Source: Clostridiales bacterium (GTDB taxonomy: Bacteria; Bacillota; Clostridia; Lachnospirales; Anaerotignaceae). Taken from it: DNA of 30,973 nt. The DNA is taken from the NCBI GenBank assembly GCA_019423725.1, contig JAHZAW010000003.1, positions 1-30,973 of the forward strand. The letters run 5' to 3'. This document shows positions 1 to 6,787 of the stretch, piece after piece. The notes under the pieces were generated by a model. The model saw nothing but the letters and a program-made list of their open reading frames with translations. It made no database searches and had not been told where the DNA came from. Numbering within the stretch: the first letter of the stretch is position 1; each line of letters opens with the position of its first letter. The position numbers and the translations under genes are program-made.

Positions 1-52
1 GAGCAACGGCCTTCTAAGCCGTGGGTCGGGGGTTCGAATCCCTCCTGGTTCA
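1..52 (+). tRNA. tRNA-Arg(UCU), 3' part
   Basis: The anticodon stem ACGGC/GCCGT encloses the loop CTTCTAA, giving anticodon TCT, which reads Arg AGA. The T arm has the loop TTCGAAT. The 3' acceptor strand CTGGTTC and discriminator A end at base 52, with no encoded CCA. The 5' acceptor and most of the D arm lie outside the window. Identity rests on the anticodon alone. Confidence 0.9.
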
Positions 53-59
53 TATAAAT

Positions 60-98
60 TTCGGCAAAGTCCTTGAAAGGCTTTGCCGAATGTTTTAT
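60..98 (+). terminator. Terminator-like hairpin after tRNA-Arg
   Basis: A perfect 10-bp stem TTCGGCAAAG/CTTTGCCGAA surrounds an 11-nt loop and is followed by TGTTTTATAA. It sits 7 bases after the tRNA 3' end, so it most likely ends the tRNA transcript. The U tract is short. Confidence 0.65.
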
Positions 99-167
99 AA
101 TAGGATATATCAAGTGAATGTCCAAATTATTTCCGCTATCCGGAATGTTCGAACATTTATGTTATTT

Positions 168-190
168 GAGCAAGCGAGTAGCTTGCTTTT
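168..190 (+). terminator. Second hairpin before tRNA-Leu
   Basis: The perfect stem GCAAGC/GCTTGC (extendable by A-T and G-T pairs) has the loop GAGTA and is followed directly by TTTT. It may be a back-up terminator between the two tRNA genes. No gene is evident between it and the first hairpin. Confidence 0.5.
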
Positions 191-203
191 GTTATTTATA
201 TGC

Positions 204-283
204 GCGGTTATGGCGGAATTGGTAGACGCGCCGGACTTAGAATCCGGTTCGAAAGAGTGCAGGTTCAAGCCCTGTTAACCGCA
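204..283 (+). tRNA. tRNA-Leu(UAG)
   Basis: The acceptor strands GCGGTTA (5') and TAACCGC (3') pair fully, and the discriminator is A283. The anticodon stem CCGGA/TCCGG holds the loop CTTAGAA, anticodon TAG, Leu. The D arm contains GGTAGACGC, and a variable arm of about 11 nt precedes the T arm (loop TTCAAGC), as expected for a class II tRNA-Leu. CCA is not encoded. An integrase remnant begins about 60 bases downstream, so this tRNA is the likely integration target of the island that follows. Confidence 0.95.
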
Positions 284-288
284 GTTAA

Positions 289-318
289 AAAGCCCCGAGT
301 TTTCGTGGCTTTATTTGT
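289..318 (+). terminator. Weak terminator after tRNA-Leu
   Basis: An interrupted stem, AAAGCC with GGCTTT plus the inner pairing CGA/TCG, is followed by ATTTGTTT. It is positioned to end the tRNA-Leu transcript. The stem has a mismatch and the U tract is broken, so the call is tentative. Confidence 0.4.
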
Positions 319-344
319 TTGTTGCATTTCGTGTTGCATTTTCG

Positions 345-434
345 TCAAAATTTTTCCCTGAGATAAGCAGTCATATTATTTGTTACTTCCTTGTCCTTTT
401 CATCGATCAAATGCTGGTATACGTTCTTTAAAAC
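345..434 (-). pseudogene. C-terminal remnant of a tyrosine recombinase/integrase
   Basis: On the minus strand an open stretch of about 29 codons runs from an upstream stop (435-437) to a TGA at 345-347. It reads like the extreme C-terminus of a phage-type tyrosine integrase: LKNVYQHLIDEKDKEVT matches the family pattern in which the nucleophilic Tyr (here in VYQH) is followed by a charged helix. Nothing recognisable as the rest of the enzyme lies upstream, where the lipoprotein gene begins its 3' end at 525. The scrap points toward the 3' end of tRNA-Leu, the usual arrangement of an integrase next to its attachment site. The match is by eye on a short segment, so it is moderately certain. Confidence 0.55.
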
Positions 435-524
435 TTAGTTAATTGAGAGACTTATTATTTTTTTATTAAATATAAGCTTATTTAAGTACTCAGTTCATTT
501 CTTCAAGTTTTATCTTTAAAATTA

Positions 525-917
525 TTAATTATTAATGCGCTGCTCGACTTCGGGCGGGAGACCAGGAAGTAGATTTTTGTCTTCTGTATCACCATATACA
601 TAGTCATGATATACATCATAGTAATAATCCAAGTCTTCTTTTGCTTCAGTTGATAAGTTTTCAAACTGAACGCATTCTATTGCTCGTTCTATTCCATCAA
701 AAAAACCTTTATTATATATGTCTGAATCAAAATATGCATCTGAATCAAAATATATATCTTCACTATCATCTTGGCCATCTACATATCCGTCGTCATACCC
801 GGCACTATATCCGTCATTATACCCATTTTCATATGAAATAGACTCATCTTCAGATGCTGAGCAACCACAGGCCAAAAATAAAATTAAAAATATTGGCTTC
901 AGAGAAGATTTTTTCAT
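525..917 (-). CDS. Putative lipoprotein with GY tetrapeptide repeats
   Basis: This 130-residue protein begins with MKKSS, a hydrophobic stretch and a lipobox-like LACGCS. It is probably exported, lipidated at that cysteine and anchored on the outer face of the membrane. After the signal comes a repeat of about four residues (NGYNDGYSAGYDDGYVDG), then an acidic, Tyr-rich region and a Pro-containing tail. The start is supported by AAGAGG eight bases upstream. Function is unknown; such GY-repeat lipoproteins occur in many Firmicutes accessory regions. It lies between the integrase remnant and the DUF805 gene on the same strand, in very AT-rich DNA, so it is probably island cargo. No terminator is evident after it. 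Confidence 0.7.
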   Translation of the reverse strand: MKKSSLKPIFLILFLACGCSASEDESISYENGYNDGYSAGYDDGYVDGQDDSEDIYFDSDAYFDSDIYNKGFFDGIERAIECVQFENLSTEAKEDLDYYYDVYHDYVYGDTEDKNLLPGLPPEVEQRINN

Positions 918-1034
918 TTAATAACCTCTTTTCTTAAAGCATTACTTTATTATGCTTGTATTTTATTTAAATATAATGATATTAGATCTTGTGATGGTGT
1001 GCGGTAATTATTTTAATTACAAGTTAGCAGCAAG

Positions 1035-2057
1035 CTATTTACTTTTATCTTGTTCCAATAGATTTTCATTATAATCGCCTTCATTAGTATCATTTAATGA
1101 ATTAACAGAATCTTTGATATGATTTAAATTGGAGTTAAGAGTATTATTATTGTATACTTTATTATCTTCTTGCGTGAAACATTCTGGACAAGGTTCATAA
1201 CCATAGCCTTTTGCAGCTTCGATATTATATATATAATAGCTTTTGCCATAAATATATGAGCAACCATATTTATGATATTTGGTATCATTTACAGGTACAA
1301 TTACAGCGTTATTTTCATAAAAATATAGACTTTCATTTAGAGATTGTATTTTTTCATCACGTTTTGAAATCATATTATCTTTTGTATTTATATACTTATT
1401 AAGATTTCTTTTTTCTTCTAATAAATTCCTGTTTGCTAACCCCAGATATGTGTTTAAAACAAGAGAAATAATAAGTAATATTGGCAGTATAGTAACAGTT
1501 TTTTTGCGTTTTTCACGAGAATTATTTTTAATATCTTTAGAATCCAAAACATTTATATCTTTAGAAAGCTTAGTATCTGATAATTCAATTTCAGCAACTT
1601 CCACAGCATCAGTAATAACCTTTTTGGTTATAACTTTATCTAGGTTAATTCTGTCAGCTTCATTATTTATATCGGTACTTACTGAAATATTATCAGAAGG
1701 TGGCTCTCCATAGCTATTTGCAGTTTTATCTCCATCTTTACAAAGTAGTATAAGCAGTATAATGCAACCGATAAATGGTATAAAGCAAATAAAAATCCAA
1801 TTACCAGATTTATTTATATCGTGCAGCCTTTTTACCTGCATTGTAAATGATGGTAAAAAAATTATTACAGTATAGATTATAAGTACTGCATATGTAAACA
1901 TTGACGTGTCAATATTAGCATATACCCCTATAAAAATAGGAACAAGAAAAAGTAAAATATATATGAGACACTGTATGCCAACAAACCGCCAATAGTCACT
2001 AGATGATACCCTGCCTTTAAATGATAAATTTTTAAAGGCGTTAATAAAACTTTTCAC
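1035..2057 (-). CDS. DUF805 membrane protein with C-terminal HxxxC/CxxC module
   Basis: This 340-residue protein has three recognisable parts. Residues 1-120 are a DUF805 domain: F..F.GR near the N-terminus, several membrane helices, and the signature RLHDINKSGNW followed by IPFIG, DGD and NSYGEPP. Residues 125-186 are a charged linker. A further membrane helix at about 188-207 is followed by a probable coiled coil (208-245) and a small domain with H262, C266, C290 and C293 (YHKYGC and PCPEC), which looks like a zinc-binding module. The start is GTG, chosen because GGGGAGAGG lies nine bases upstream. Very AT-rich codon use fits an acquired gene. DUF805 has no established biochemical role, and the fusion with a metal-site domain suggests sensing at the membrane (inference). 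Confidence 0.8.
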   Translation of the reverse strand: MKSFINAFKNLSFKGRVSSSDYWRFVGIQCLIYILLFLVPIFIGVYANIDTSMFTYAVLIIYTVIIFLPSFTMQVKRLHDINKSGNWIFICFIPFIGCIILLILLCKDGDKTANSYGEPPSDNISVSTDINNEADRINLDKVITKKVITDAVEVAEIELSDTKLSKDINVLDSKDIKNNSREKRKKTVTILPILLIISLVLNTYLGLANRNLLEEKRNLNKYINTKDNMISKRDEKIQSLNESLYFYENNAVIVPVNDTKYHKYGCSYIYGKSYYIYNIEAAKGYGYEPCPECFTQEDNKVYNNNTLNSNLNHIKDSVNSLNDTNEGDYNENLLEQDKSK

Positions 2058-2180
2058 AATAACATACCTCTCCCCTCGATATCTGTTTTGAATTTTTCTA
2101 ATACGCTGTACTTAAATAACAGAAACCGGCATTGTAATCATAAATTATTTCAAATTTTGTTTAAGCTGAAAAATTCATTT

Positions 2181-2209
2181 AACATATACAACTAGTTGTT
2201 AAAACCCAA
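2181..2209 (-). promoter_or_regulatory. Candidate promoter for the DUF805 gene with palindrome in its spacer
   Basis: On the minus strand TTGGGT (2204-2209) and TATGTT (2181-2186) are 17 bases apart. The spacer contains the perfect palindrome ACAACTAGTTGT (2188-2199), a plausible operator. The hexamers are imperfect. Confidence 0.4.
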
Positions 2210-2213
2210 TTTT

Positions 2214-2247
2214 TTGAAATTCTGACTATACTTGCATTATAATGCAG
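2214..2247 (+). promoter_or_regulatory. Orphan promoter with palindrome over the -10 and a Shine-Dalgarno but no gene
   Basis: TTGAAA (2214-2219) and TATAAT (2238-2243) are separated by 18 bases on the plus strand. The -10 is embedded in the perfect palindrome TGCATTATAATGCA (2233-2246). AAGGAGG follows at 2266-2272, but no usable start codon or open frame follows it. The interval 2058-2437 holds no gene that I can support. Confidence 0.5.
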
Positions 2248-2334
2248 TTTTCTAGCATGTCAAGCAAGGAGGAGTAGACTGATCTATTATTTTTACTGTT
2301 TATAAGCCATATATTACTTCTTAAAAAATTCTAA

Positions 2335-2382
2335 TAAAAAACTTCCAAACTAGTAATTCTATCTTACATTAGTTTGGAAGTA
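2335..2382 (-). terminator. Terminator of the S24 repressor gene
   Basis: A perfect 12-bp stem ACTTCCAAACTA/TAGTTTGGAAGT (2341-2352 with 2370-2381) has a 17-nt loop. Read on the minus strand it is followed by TTTTTTATT. It lies about 55 bases past the repressor stop codon. Confidence 0.8.
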
Positions 2383-2437
2383 TACAAATTTTAGGATGCT
2401 CTCGCACTCCCACCTACAATTTCTTGCAGTATATTTT

Positions 2438-3094
2438 TTATTTTATTGTACTAAAAAACGCAACGGCTTTTCCAATTATCCTTACCTTATTCATTTCACT
2501 CCCAGAGTAAGCAATGGGGGAGAAATGAGGATTTTCAGCTGCAAGTATTATTTTATCCTCATATATATATACTCTTTTCAATGTGGCTTCACTGACATCA
2601 GCCACATCATCTATAAGTACGGCAGCTATCTCACCATTTTCCACATAGGGCTGGGATTTTATAAATACTATATCTCCGTCATATATCCTGGCATTTATCA
2701 TACTGCTTCCTTTGCATCTGAGGCAGAAATCGGCAGAAATATTTTCCGGTAAAAGTATATTTTTTTCTATATTTTCCGCCGCCATTATTGGTGTGCCGCA
2801 GGCTATGGTACCTAAAAGAGGTATTTGTTTTCTGCATTTTTTTGAAAGAGGAATTATGTTTGCGGCATTATAATGGGAGGCGATTTCATTATCTATACCC
2901 ATAAGATATGCCGATGTGGTTTTAAGAACTTTAGCGAACTCAGCTATTTTAGTCCTGGGAACATCGGTCTTTCCCATTTCTATTTTATTTATGGAAGATC
3001 TGGATTTATAATTCATCAAATGTGCCAGTTCTTCCTGTGACATATTCAATTCTTCTCTTCTAAGCCGTATTTTCTGGCCTATATCACTGCTCAT
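2438..3094 (-). CDS. CI/LexA-like XRE repressor with S24 self-cleaving domain
   Basis: This 218-residue protein is a prophage-type repressor. Residues 4-60 form an XRE helix-turn-helix (IRLRREELNMSQEELA then SRSSINKIEMG). Residues 92-215 are a peptidase S24 domain: probable scissile Cys99-Gly100 in GTIACGTP, nucleophile Ser131 in KGSSM, general base Lys173 in ATLKR, and the conserved ARIYDGDIVF. Family members cleave themselves when stimulated by RecA after DNA damage and so release their operators. I chose ATG 3094 because GAGGTG lies eight bases upstream; an in-frame GTG at 3103 would add three residues. Divergent from the chimeric lysin gene, it shares an intergenic region with three 17-bp inverted repeats that it probably binds. 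Confidence 0.9.
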   Translation of the reverse strand: MSSDIGQKIRLRREELNMSQEELAHLMNYKSRSSINKIEMGKTDVPRTKIAEFAKVLKTTSAYLMGIDNEIASHYNAANIIPLSKKCRKQIPLLGTIACGTPIMAAENIEKNILLPENISADFCLRCKGSSMINARIYDGDIVFIKSQPYVENGEIAAVLIDDVADVSEATLKRVYIYEDKIILAAENPHFSPIAYSGSEMNKVRIIGKAVAFFSTIK

Positions 3095-3157
3095 AACGAT
3101 CACCTCATAAAAATAATAACATAAAGTATAAAATTTTTCAACAATTAAATAAAATAT

Positions 3158-3174
3158 GTTGACAAATATTCAAC
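3158..3174. promoter_or_regulatory. Operator-like inverted repeat O1
   Basis: GTTGA-N7-TCAAC, 17 bp, overlaps the -35 element TTGACA of the plus-strand promoter. It has the same spacing as two further copies at 3192-3208 and 3289-3305, with one base changed per half-site. It is the probable binding site of the adjacent S24 repressor. Confidence 0.5.
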
Positions 3175-3187
3175 ACAGTGCTATCAT
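3159..3187 (+). promoter_or_regulatory. Promoter of the chimeric lysin gene
   Basis: TTGACA (3159-3164), a 17-base spacer and TATCAT (3182-3187) make a near-consensus sigma-A promoter. It drives a leader of about 125 bases before the gene. Inverted repeats cover the -35 region and the start-site region, as expected for a promoter shut by the divergent repressor. Confidence 0.75.
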
Positions 3188-3189
3188 CT

Positions 3190-3210
3190 ATGTAGAAAAT
3201 AAATCTACAT
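3190..3210. promoter_or_regulatory. Operator-like inverted repeat O2
   Basis: ATGTAGA-N7-TCTACAT lies immediately downstream of the -10 element and covers the expected transcription start. Its 17-bp core GTAGAAAATAAATCTAC is identical to O3 at all but one spacer base. Confidence 0.65.
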
Positions 3211-3288
3211 AAAAATTGATGTATTAATAAAAATCAATAAAATTGATGAAAAATGTTGAAGATTGTCGCATATTTTATACTAAAGATA

Positions 3289-3305
3289 GTAGAAAATAAT
3301 TCTAC
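3289..3305. promoter_or_regulatory. Operator-like inverted repeat O3
   Basis: GTAGAAAATAATTCTAC is a second near-exact copy of the O2 core. It lies just before the ribosome binding site AAGGAGGGG of the chimeric lysin gene, about 95 bases downstream of O2. That placement could allow a repression loop or a roadblock (inference). Confidence 0.6.
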
Positions 3306-3319
3306 AAGGAGGGGTATAT

Positions 3320-4144
3320 ATGTCAAGTGGGAGTTATATTCAAGCAGATGTTTTATGTCCGTTTTATTTAACGGATACCAACAGGCCGGTAAATATAAGG
3401 TGTGAGGGGATATCGGATGATAACCGGCTGGTGCTGAATTTCAAGCACAAGGATGAGAAACTGGCTCATATGAAGGTATTTTGTACAAGAGACTATTGTA
3501 ACTGTGTGCTTTTCAAGGTCATAAAAGTGGGACGAAGCATAGAGGCATTGCATCCGGAATTAAAAAAGAAAATATCAGAGTTAACGGAAAAATGTCTTAG
3601 GGCCGGTCTTAAAATAGGCATATCTGAGACCTGTAGAACAGTTGAAGAACAGGACAAGCTTTATGCCCAGGGAAGGACAAAGCCCGGAAATATCGTTACA
3701 AATGCCAAGGGCAGCACATATTCATCAATGCACCAATGGTATATAGCCTTTGACTTCTACAGAAATGACGGAAAAGGCGCCTATGACAACGGCGATGGAT
3801 TTTTCAATAAAGTAGGAGCCATAGGAGAGAGCATTGGCCTTGAGTGGGGCGGAAGATGGACTTCAATAGTTGACCTTCCACATTTTCAGCTGCCTGACTG
3901 GGGAAGCACACCTGATAAATTAAAGTCTCTGTATAAAGATCCAGATAATTTCAGAAAGTCCTGGGAGGTAAAAGAAGAAGTGAGCGAAAAAAGATATAAT
4001 AAAGCTGATGAAGTGCCTGACTGGGCCAAGGATACGATTGAAAAGATAATCGAAAGCGGAGCCATAGCAGATAAAAATAATCTTGACCTGTCAGAGGATA
4101 TGCTGAGAGTTCTTGTGATAACGGCAAGAATGGCAAAAGCCTAA
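3320..4144 (+). CDS. Chimeric phage early protein / M15 endolysin
   Basis: This 274-residue protein appears to join two phage genes. Residues 1-66 resemble a small Cys-rich protein often encoded beside prophage repressors (SYIQADVLCPFY, CEG, then C55, C60, C62, a possible metal site). Residues 70-195 are a VanY/Ply-type M15 peptidase: S136-x-H138 with D145 (SMHQWYIAFDF), EWGGRW, and DLPHFQ with H188, the expected zinc and catalytic residues. It would cut peptidoglycan stem peptides. Residues 225-274 (DEVPDWAKDTIEKII to LSEDMLRVLV) match the C-terminal module of clostridial endolysins. There is no signal peptide. AAGGAGGGG supports the start. A deletion joining the first lytic-operon gene to the lysis gene would explain the layout (inference). 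A terminator follows. Confidence 0.8.
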   Translation: MSSGSYIQADVLCPFYLTDTNRPVNIRCEGISDDNRLVLNFKHKDEKLAHMKVFCTRDYCNCVLFKVIKVGRSIEALHPELKKKISELTEKCLRAGLKIGISETCRTVEEQDKLYAQGRTKPGNIVTNAKGSTYSSMHQWYIAFDFYRNDGKGAYDNGDGFFNKVGAIGESIGLEWGGRWTSIVDLPHFQLPDWGSTPDKLKSLYKDPDNFRKSWEVKEEVSEKRYNKADEVPDWAKDTIEKIIESGAIADKNNLDLSEDMLRVLVITARMAKA

Positions 4145-4160
4145 TAAAATAAAGGAGAAA

Positions 4161-4187
4161 AGAGAACACGGAAGTGTTCTCTTTTTT
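4161..4187 (+). terminator. Terminator of the chimeric lysin gene
   Basis: A perfect 9-bp stem AGAGAACAC/GTGTTCTCT with the tetraloop GGAA is followed by TTTTA, 17 bases after the stop codon. Confidence 0.9.
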
Positions 4188-4616
4188 AGTTGTTATGTTT
4201 TACTTGGCTCATAATTTATCCTAGACTGAGCGTCAGTTGCCTCAAGCTTGAATATGACAGGCCTGAGTCTGTCATTACAGCTGCATATGGCTCTACCTGG
4301 ACTTTTAACCAGTAGCCATAATAAAACATGTATTTTCAGATTAATGGGCAATGGCAAATACATAATGGTAAAAAGCTTTCCAAGCTCATCAGCATAGGCC
4401 TTCAGGCTCTTATTAACCGGCATAAAATATCTGGCCGCCTTTAAGCAGGGACAGGAAATGCAGTGGCGCTTTGTGATACAGGATGTTTACCCTAAAAGGC
4501 ATACGGCAGGGACGTTTTATTATTTTAATATTTTTACTGATTTATTGTGGTAAAATAACAGCATAAATTTAATTTATGATAAAAGCTTAAAGGAAGATAA
4601 GTAAGTCAAAATTTTA
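4188..4616. other. Tract without an intact gene at the right edge of the island
   Basis: I find no convincing intact gene here. A minus-strand frame of 76 codons (4193-4423) has no ribosome binding site and no family signature. A plus-strand open stretch from about 4398 to the stop at 4551-4553, containing AAFKQGQEMQWRFVIQDVYP, has protein-like composition but lacks a start and matches no family that I recognise. It looks like a gene remnant. The tract probably holds the right boundary of the island, but I found no copy of the tRNA-Leu 3' end in it. Confidence 0.4.
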
Positions 4617-4645
4617 TTGCCTGACGTTGTCAGAAGTTATATAAT
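4617..4645 (+). promoter_or_regulatory. Promoter of the MATE-PlsC-two-component-YhaM operon
   Basis: TTGCCT (4617-4622), a 17-base spacer and TATAAT (4640-4645) end 32 bases before the gene. The inverted repeat CTGAC-GTT-GTCAG (4621-4633) lies across the end of the -35 and the spacer, the usual place for a repressor operator. Confidence 0.6.
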
Positions 4646-4677
4646 AATTTGTAATGGTTTTAATAGGGGGAAGTTTT

Positions 4678-6030
4678 ATGGCTTTATCAAACGATCTTAC
4701 TGAGGGAAGCATCCATAAACATCTGATAGCGTTTGCTTTCCCTCTCATAATCTCAAATATCATGCAGGCACTTTATAATGCGGTAGATATGTATTTCGCT
4801 GGAAAATTTATGGGTACTGAGGGCATGACCGGAGTTTCGGTAAGCGGACCGGTAATAAATGTAATGCTTATGTTTGTTTCAGGCTTTGGCGTTGGTGCAA
4901 GTGTGGTCATAGCCAAGTATATAGCCCATGGACGTGACAATGTGCTAAAGAGGGCGGCAAATACAGCGGTCACATTGTTTATGTCAGCGGCAGTGGTCAT
5001 ATCCATAATTGGATTTCTTCTGACGCCTACCATACTTACGCTCATAGCTACGCCGGAACAGGCATTTTTCTATGCTGAAAAGTATTTAAAGATAATTTTC
5101 TGTGGAATGATATTTACAATTGGTTATAATCTTATATGTGCGCTGCAGAGGGGATTTGGGGACTCTAAGAGTTCAATGTATTTCGTTTTGGTAGCGACAA
5201 TAGTAAATATAATACTTGACTATGTGTTTATGGGAATATTCAAAATGGATGTATCGGGTGCGGCCTGTGCCACGGTCATTTCCCAGGGGCTTTCATTTTT
5301 AATGGGTATAATATATTTCCGAAGAAGAAAACATGTGGTCACATTTTCACCCAGAGACCTTTGTTTTGATGTTTCTCTTGCCAAGGAACTTCTGGCAAAC
5401 GGTCTGCCAAGTGCCGGTCAGCAGGTCAGCGTGCATTTCAGCAATCTCTGTATGACGGGAATGGCAAACTCTTTCGGACTGGTATCGGCTGCGGCCTATG
5501 GAATAGCTGTAAAATTGGACAGCTTTGCCATACTTCCCTGTTCTGCGGTAAATGATGCTGTTGCTTCATTTGCTGCCCAGAACCTTGGAGCGGGCAAGGG
5601 AAAGAGAGCTCTTGAGGGAGCTAAGGAAGGAAGAAAACTGGCGGTAGTATATGTATGTGTTATATTTGCCGCGATATTCCTTTTTGCAGGAAATCTTGCT
5701 TCGATATTTACCCAGGAAGCTGAGGTAATAGATGTGGCGAGGGGATATTTAAGGATAGCATGCTTTATGTATTTCTTATATGCTCTTGTATATCCCTATC
5801 AGGGATTTTTGAAGGGCAGCGGAAGTTCAGGATTTGTGCTTATAAACAGTCTGTGTGTACAGTACGCGTTAAAAATACCGACTGCTTATATACTCAGCCA
5901 TCTGACTCCCCTTGGACTTAAGGGCATAGCTCTCACTTGGACAATAACACCATCGGTATCGGCTTATACATACGGAAGATATATTAAAAAGGGCAAGTGG
6001 AAGAAAAACTGGGGCAAACTGGAGGAATAA
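4678..6030 (+). CDS. MATE family multidrug/cation efflux transporter
   Basis: This 450-residue integral membrane protein has the length and roughly twelve hydrophobic segments of the MATE family. The N-terminal pattern LIAFAFPLIISNIMQALYN, then VDMYFAGKFMG and SGFGVGASVVIAKY, is typical, and the second half repeats it (LPSAGQQVSVHFSN). MATE proteins expel organic cations or other small molecules using Na+ or H+ gradients; the substrate cannot be read here. I chose ATG 4678 because GGGGG lies seven bases upstream; an upstream in-frame ATG at 4654 lacks a site. It is the first gene of a tightly packed five-gene operon, and the PlsC ribosome binding site overlaps its end. Confidence 0.92.
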   Translation: MALSNDLTEGSIHKHLIAFAFPLIISNIMQALYNAVDMYFAGKFMGTEGMTGVSVSGPVINVMLMFVSGFGVGASVVIAKYIAHGRDNVLKRAANTAVTLFMSAAVVISIIGFLLTPTILTLIATPEQAFFYAEKYLKIIFCGMIFTIGYNLICALQRGFGDSKSSMYFVLVATIVNIILDYVFMGIFKMDVSGAACATVISQGLSFLMGIIYFRRRKHVVTFSPRDLCFDVSLAKELLANGLPSAGQQVSVHFSNLCMTGMANSFGLVSAAAYGIAVKLDSFAILPCSAVNDAVASFAAQNLGAGKGKRALEGAKEGRKLAVVYVCVIFAAIFLFAGNLASIFTQEAEVIDVARGYLRIACFMYFLYALVYPYQGFLKGSGSSGFVLINSLCVQYALKIPTAYILSHLTPLGLKGIALTWTITPSVSAYTYGRYIKKGKWKKNWGKLEE

Positions 6031-6031
6031 A

Positions 6032-6787
6032 ATGTTTTTCAGAACTATAAGTACTTACTTTACAGTTGTTACACAGGCAGTTTTCAGGTTCGGCCATACT
6101 GCTGAGGCTGATAAAATAATGGAGGAGAAGGGCGTACTTGCCTCTGAGGAATACACTTGGAGCATAGTATCTGATATATGCACGAAGGTCATGAAAAAAA
6201 CCGGAGTGAATGTAATAGTCAATGGCCTTGAAAATATACCTCAGGACAGGAACTTTGTGCTCATAGCAAATCATCAGAGCATGGTGGACATATTTGTAAT
6301 AATGGAGACCATAGGAAGGCCGATAGGATTTATTTCAAAGGCAGAGCTGAAAAAGGTGCCGATATTAAGGAAATGGATGTCATCGGTTGGATGTGTTTTT
6401 ATGAACAGGAGCGATTTGAGGGAATCCATGCAGGCACTTTTAGATGGCATAAAGAAGGTCAAGGAAGGCTACAGCCTGTGCATATTCCCTGAAGGAACAA
6501 GGACAGACGGACAGATGCTTGAGTTTAAGGGCGGTTCTTTCAAACTGGCCACAAAGAGCGGCGCGCCGATTTTGCCGCTGACAATAGACGGTACTCATAG
6601 AGTGCTGGAGGACAACAATTTTTGGATCAAAAATGAGACTGTCAGACTGACATATCATCCGATAATTGAGACAAAAGGAATGTCAAAGGAGGAGCAGAAT
6701 GCGCTTCCTGCGAAGGTACAGTCAATAATCGGAAGTGCCTTAAAGGAGGATGAGAGGTTTGGAAAAGACAAGGATACTGGTTGTTGA
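6032..6787 (+). CDS. plsC: 1-acyl-glycerol-3-phosphate acyltransferase (PlsC family)
   Basis: This 251-residue enzyme probably transfers an acyl chain to lysophosphatidate to make phosphatidate on the inner membrane face. Motif I is NHQSMVD (NHxxxxD), the glycerophosphate-binding motif III is FPEGTRTDG, and FISKAELKKVPILRKW and the hydrophobic segment ILPLTIDG match the family. The ATG follows GGAGGAATAA, which overlaps the MATE stop codon. The 3' end overlaps the start of the response-regulator gene by 29 to 38 bases, so the two are translationally coupled. The C-terminus (RFGKDKDTGC) is read in another frame of the next gene's start. PlsC homologues also include other lysophospholipid acyltransferases. 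Confidence 0.88.
   Translation: MFFRTISTYFTVVTQAVFRFGHTAEADKIMEEKGVLASEEYTWSIVSDICTKVMKKTGVNVIVNGLENIPQDRNFVLIANHQSMVDIFVIMETIGRPIGFISKAELKKVPILRKWMSSVGCVFMNRSDLRESMQALLDGIKKVKEGYSLCIFPEGTRTDGQMLEFKGGSFKLATKSGAPILPLTIDGTHRVLEDNNFWIKNETVRLTYHPIIETKGMSKEEQNALPAKVQSIIGSALKEDERFGKDKDTGC

Noticed and set aside
144..157. Perfect palindrome AATGTTCGAACATT between the two tRNA genes, similar to a LexA/SOS box
   Set aside because: The Gram-positive LexA box is GAAC-N4-GTTC. Here the half-sites are in the opposite order with no spacer, and no gene is suitably placed.
21..278. Plus-strand frame of 85 codons at the left edge
   Set aside because: It runs through both tRNA genes and two terminator hairpins, so it is not a gene.
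264..283. Search for a second copy of the tRNA-Leu 3' end as right attachment site near 4150-4650
   Set aside because: No convincing match was seen by eye; TTAACCAG near 4310 is too short and imperfect.
3103..3180. Exact minus-strand promoter of the S24 repressor
   Set aside because: Several weak TTGAAA/TTGTTG and TATACT/TGTTAT combinations exist in this AT-rich stretch and none stands out enough to list.
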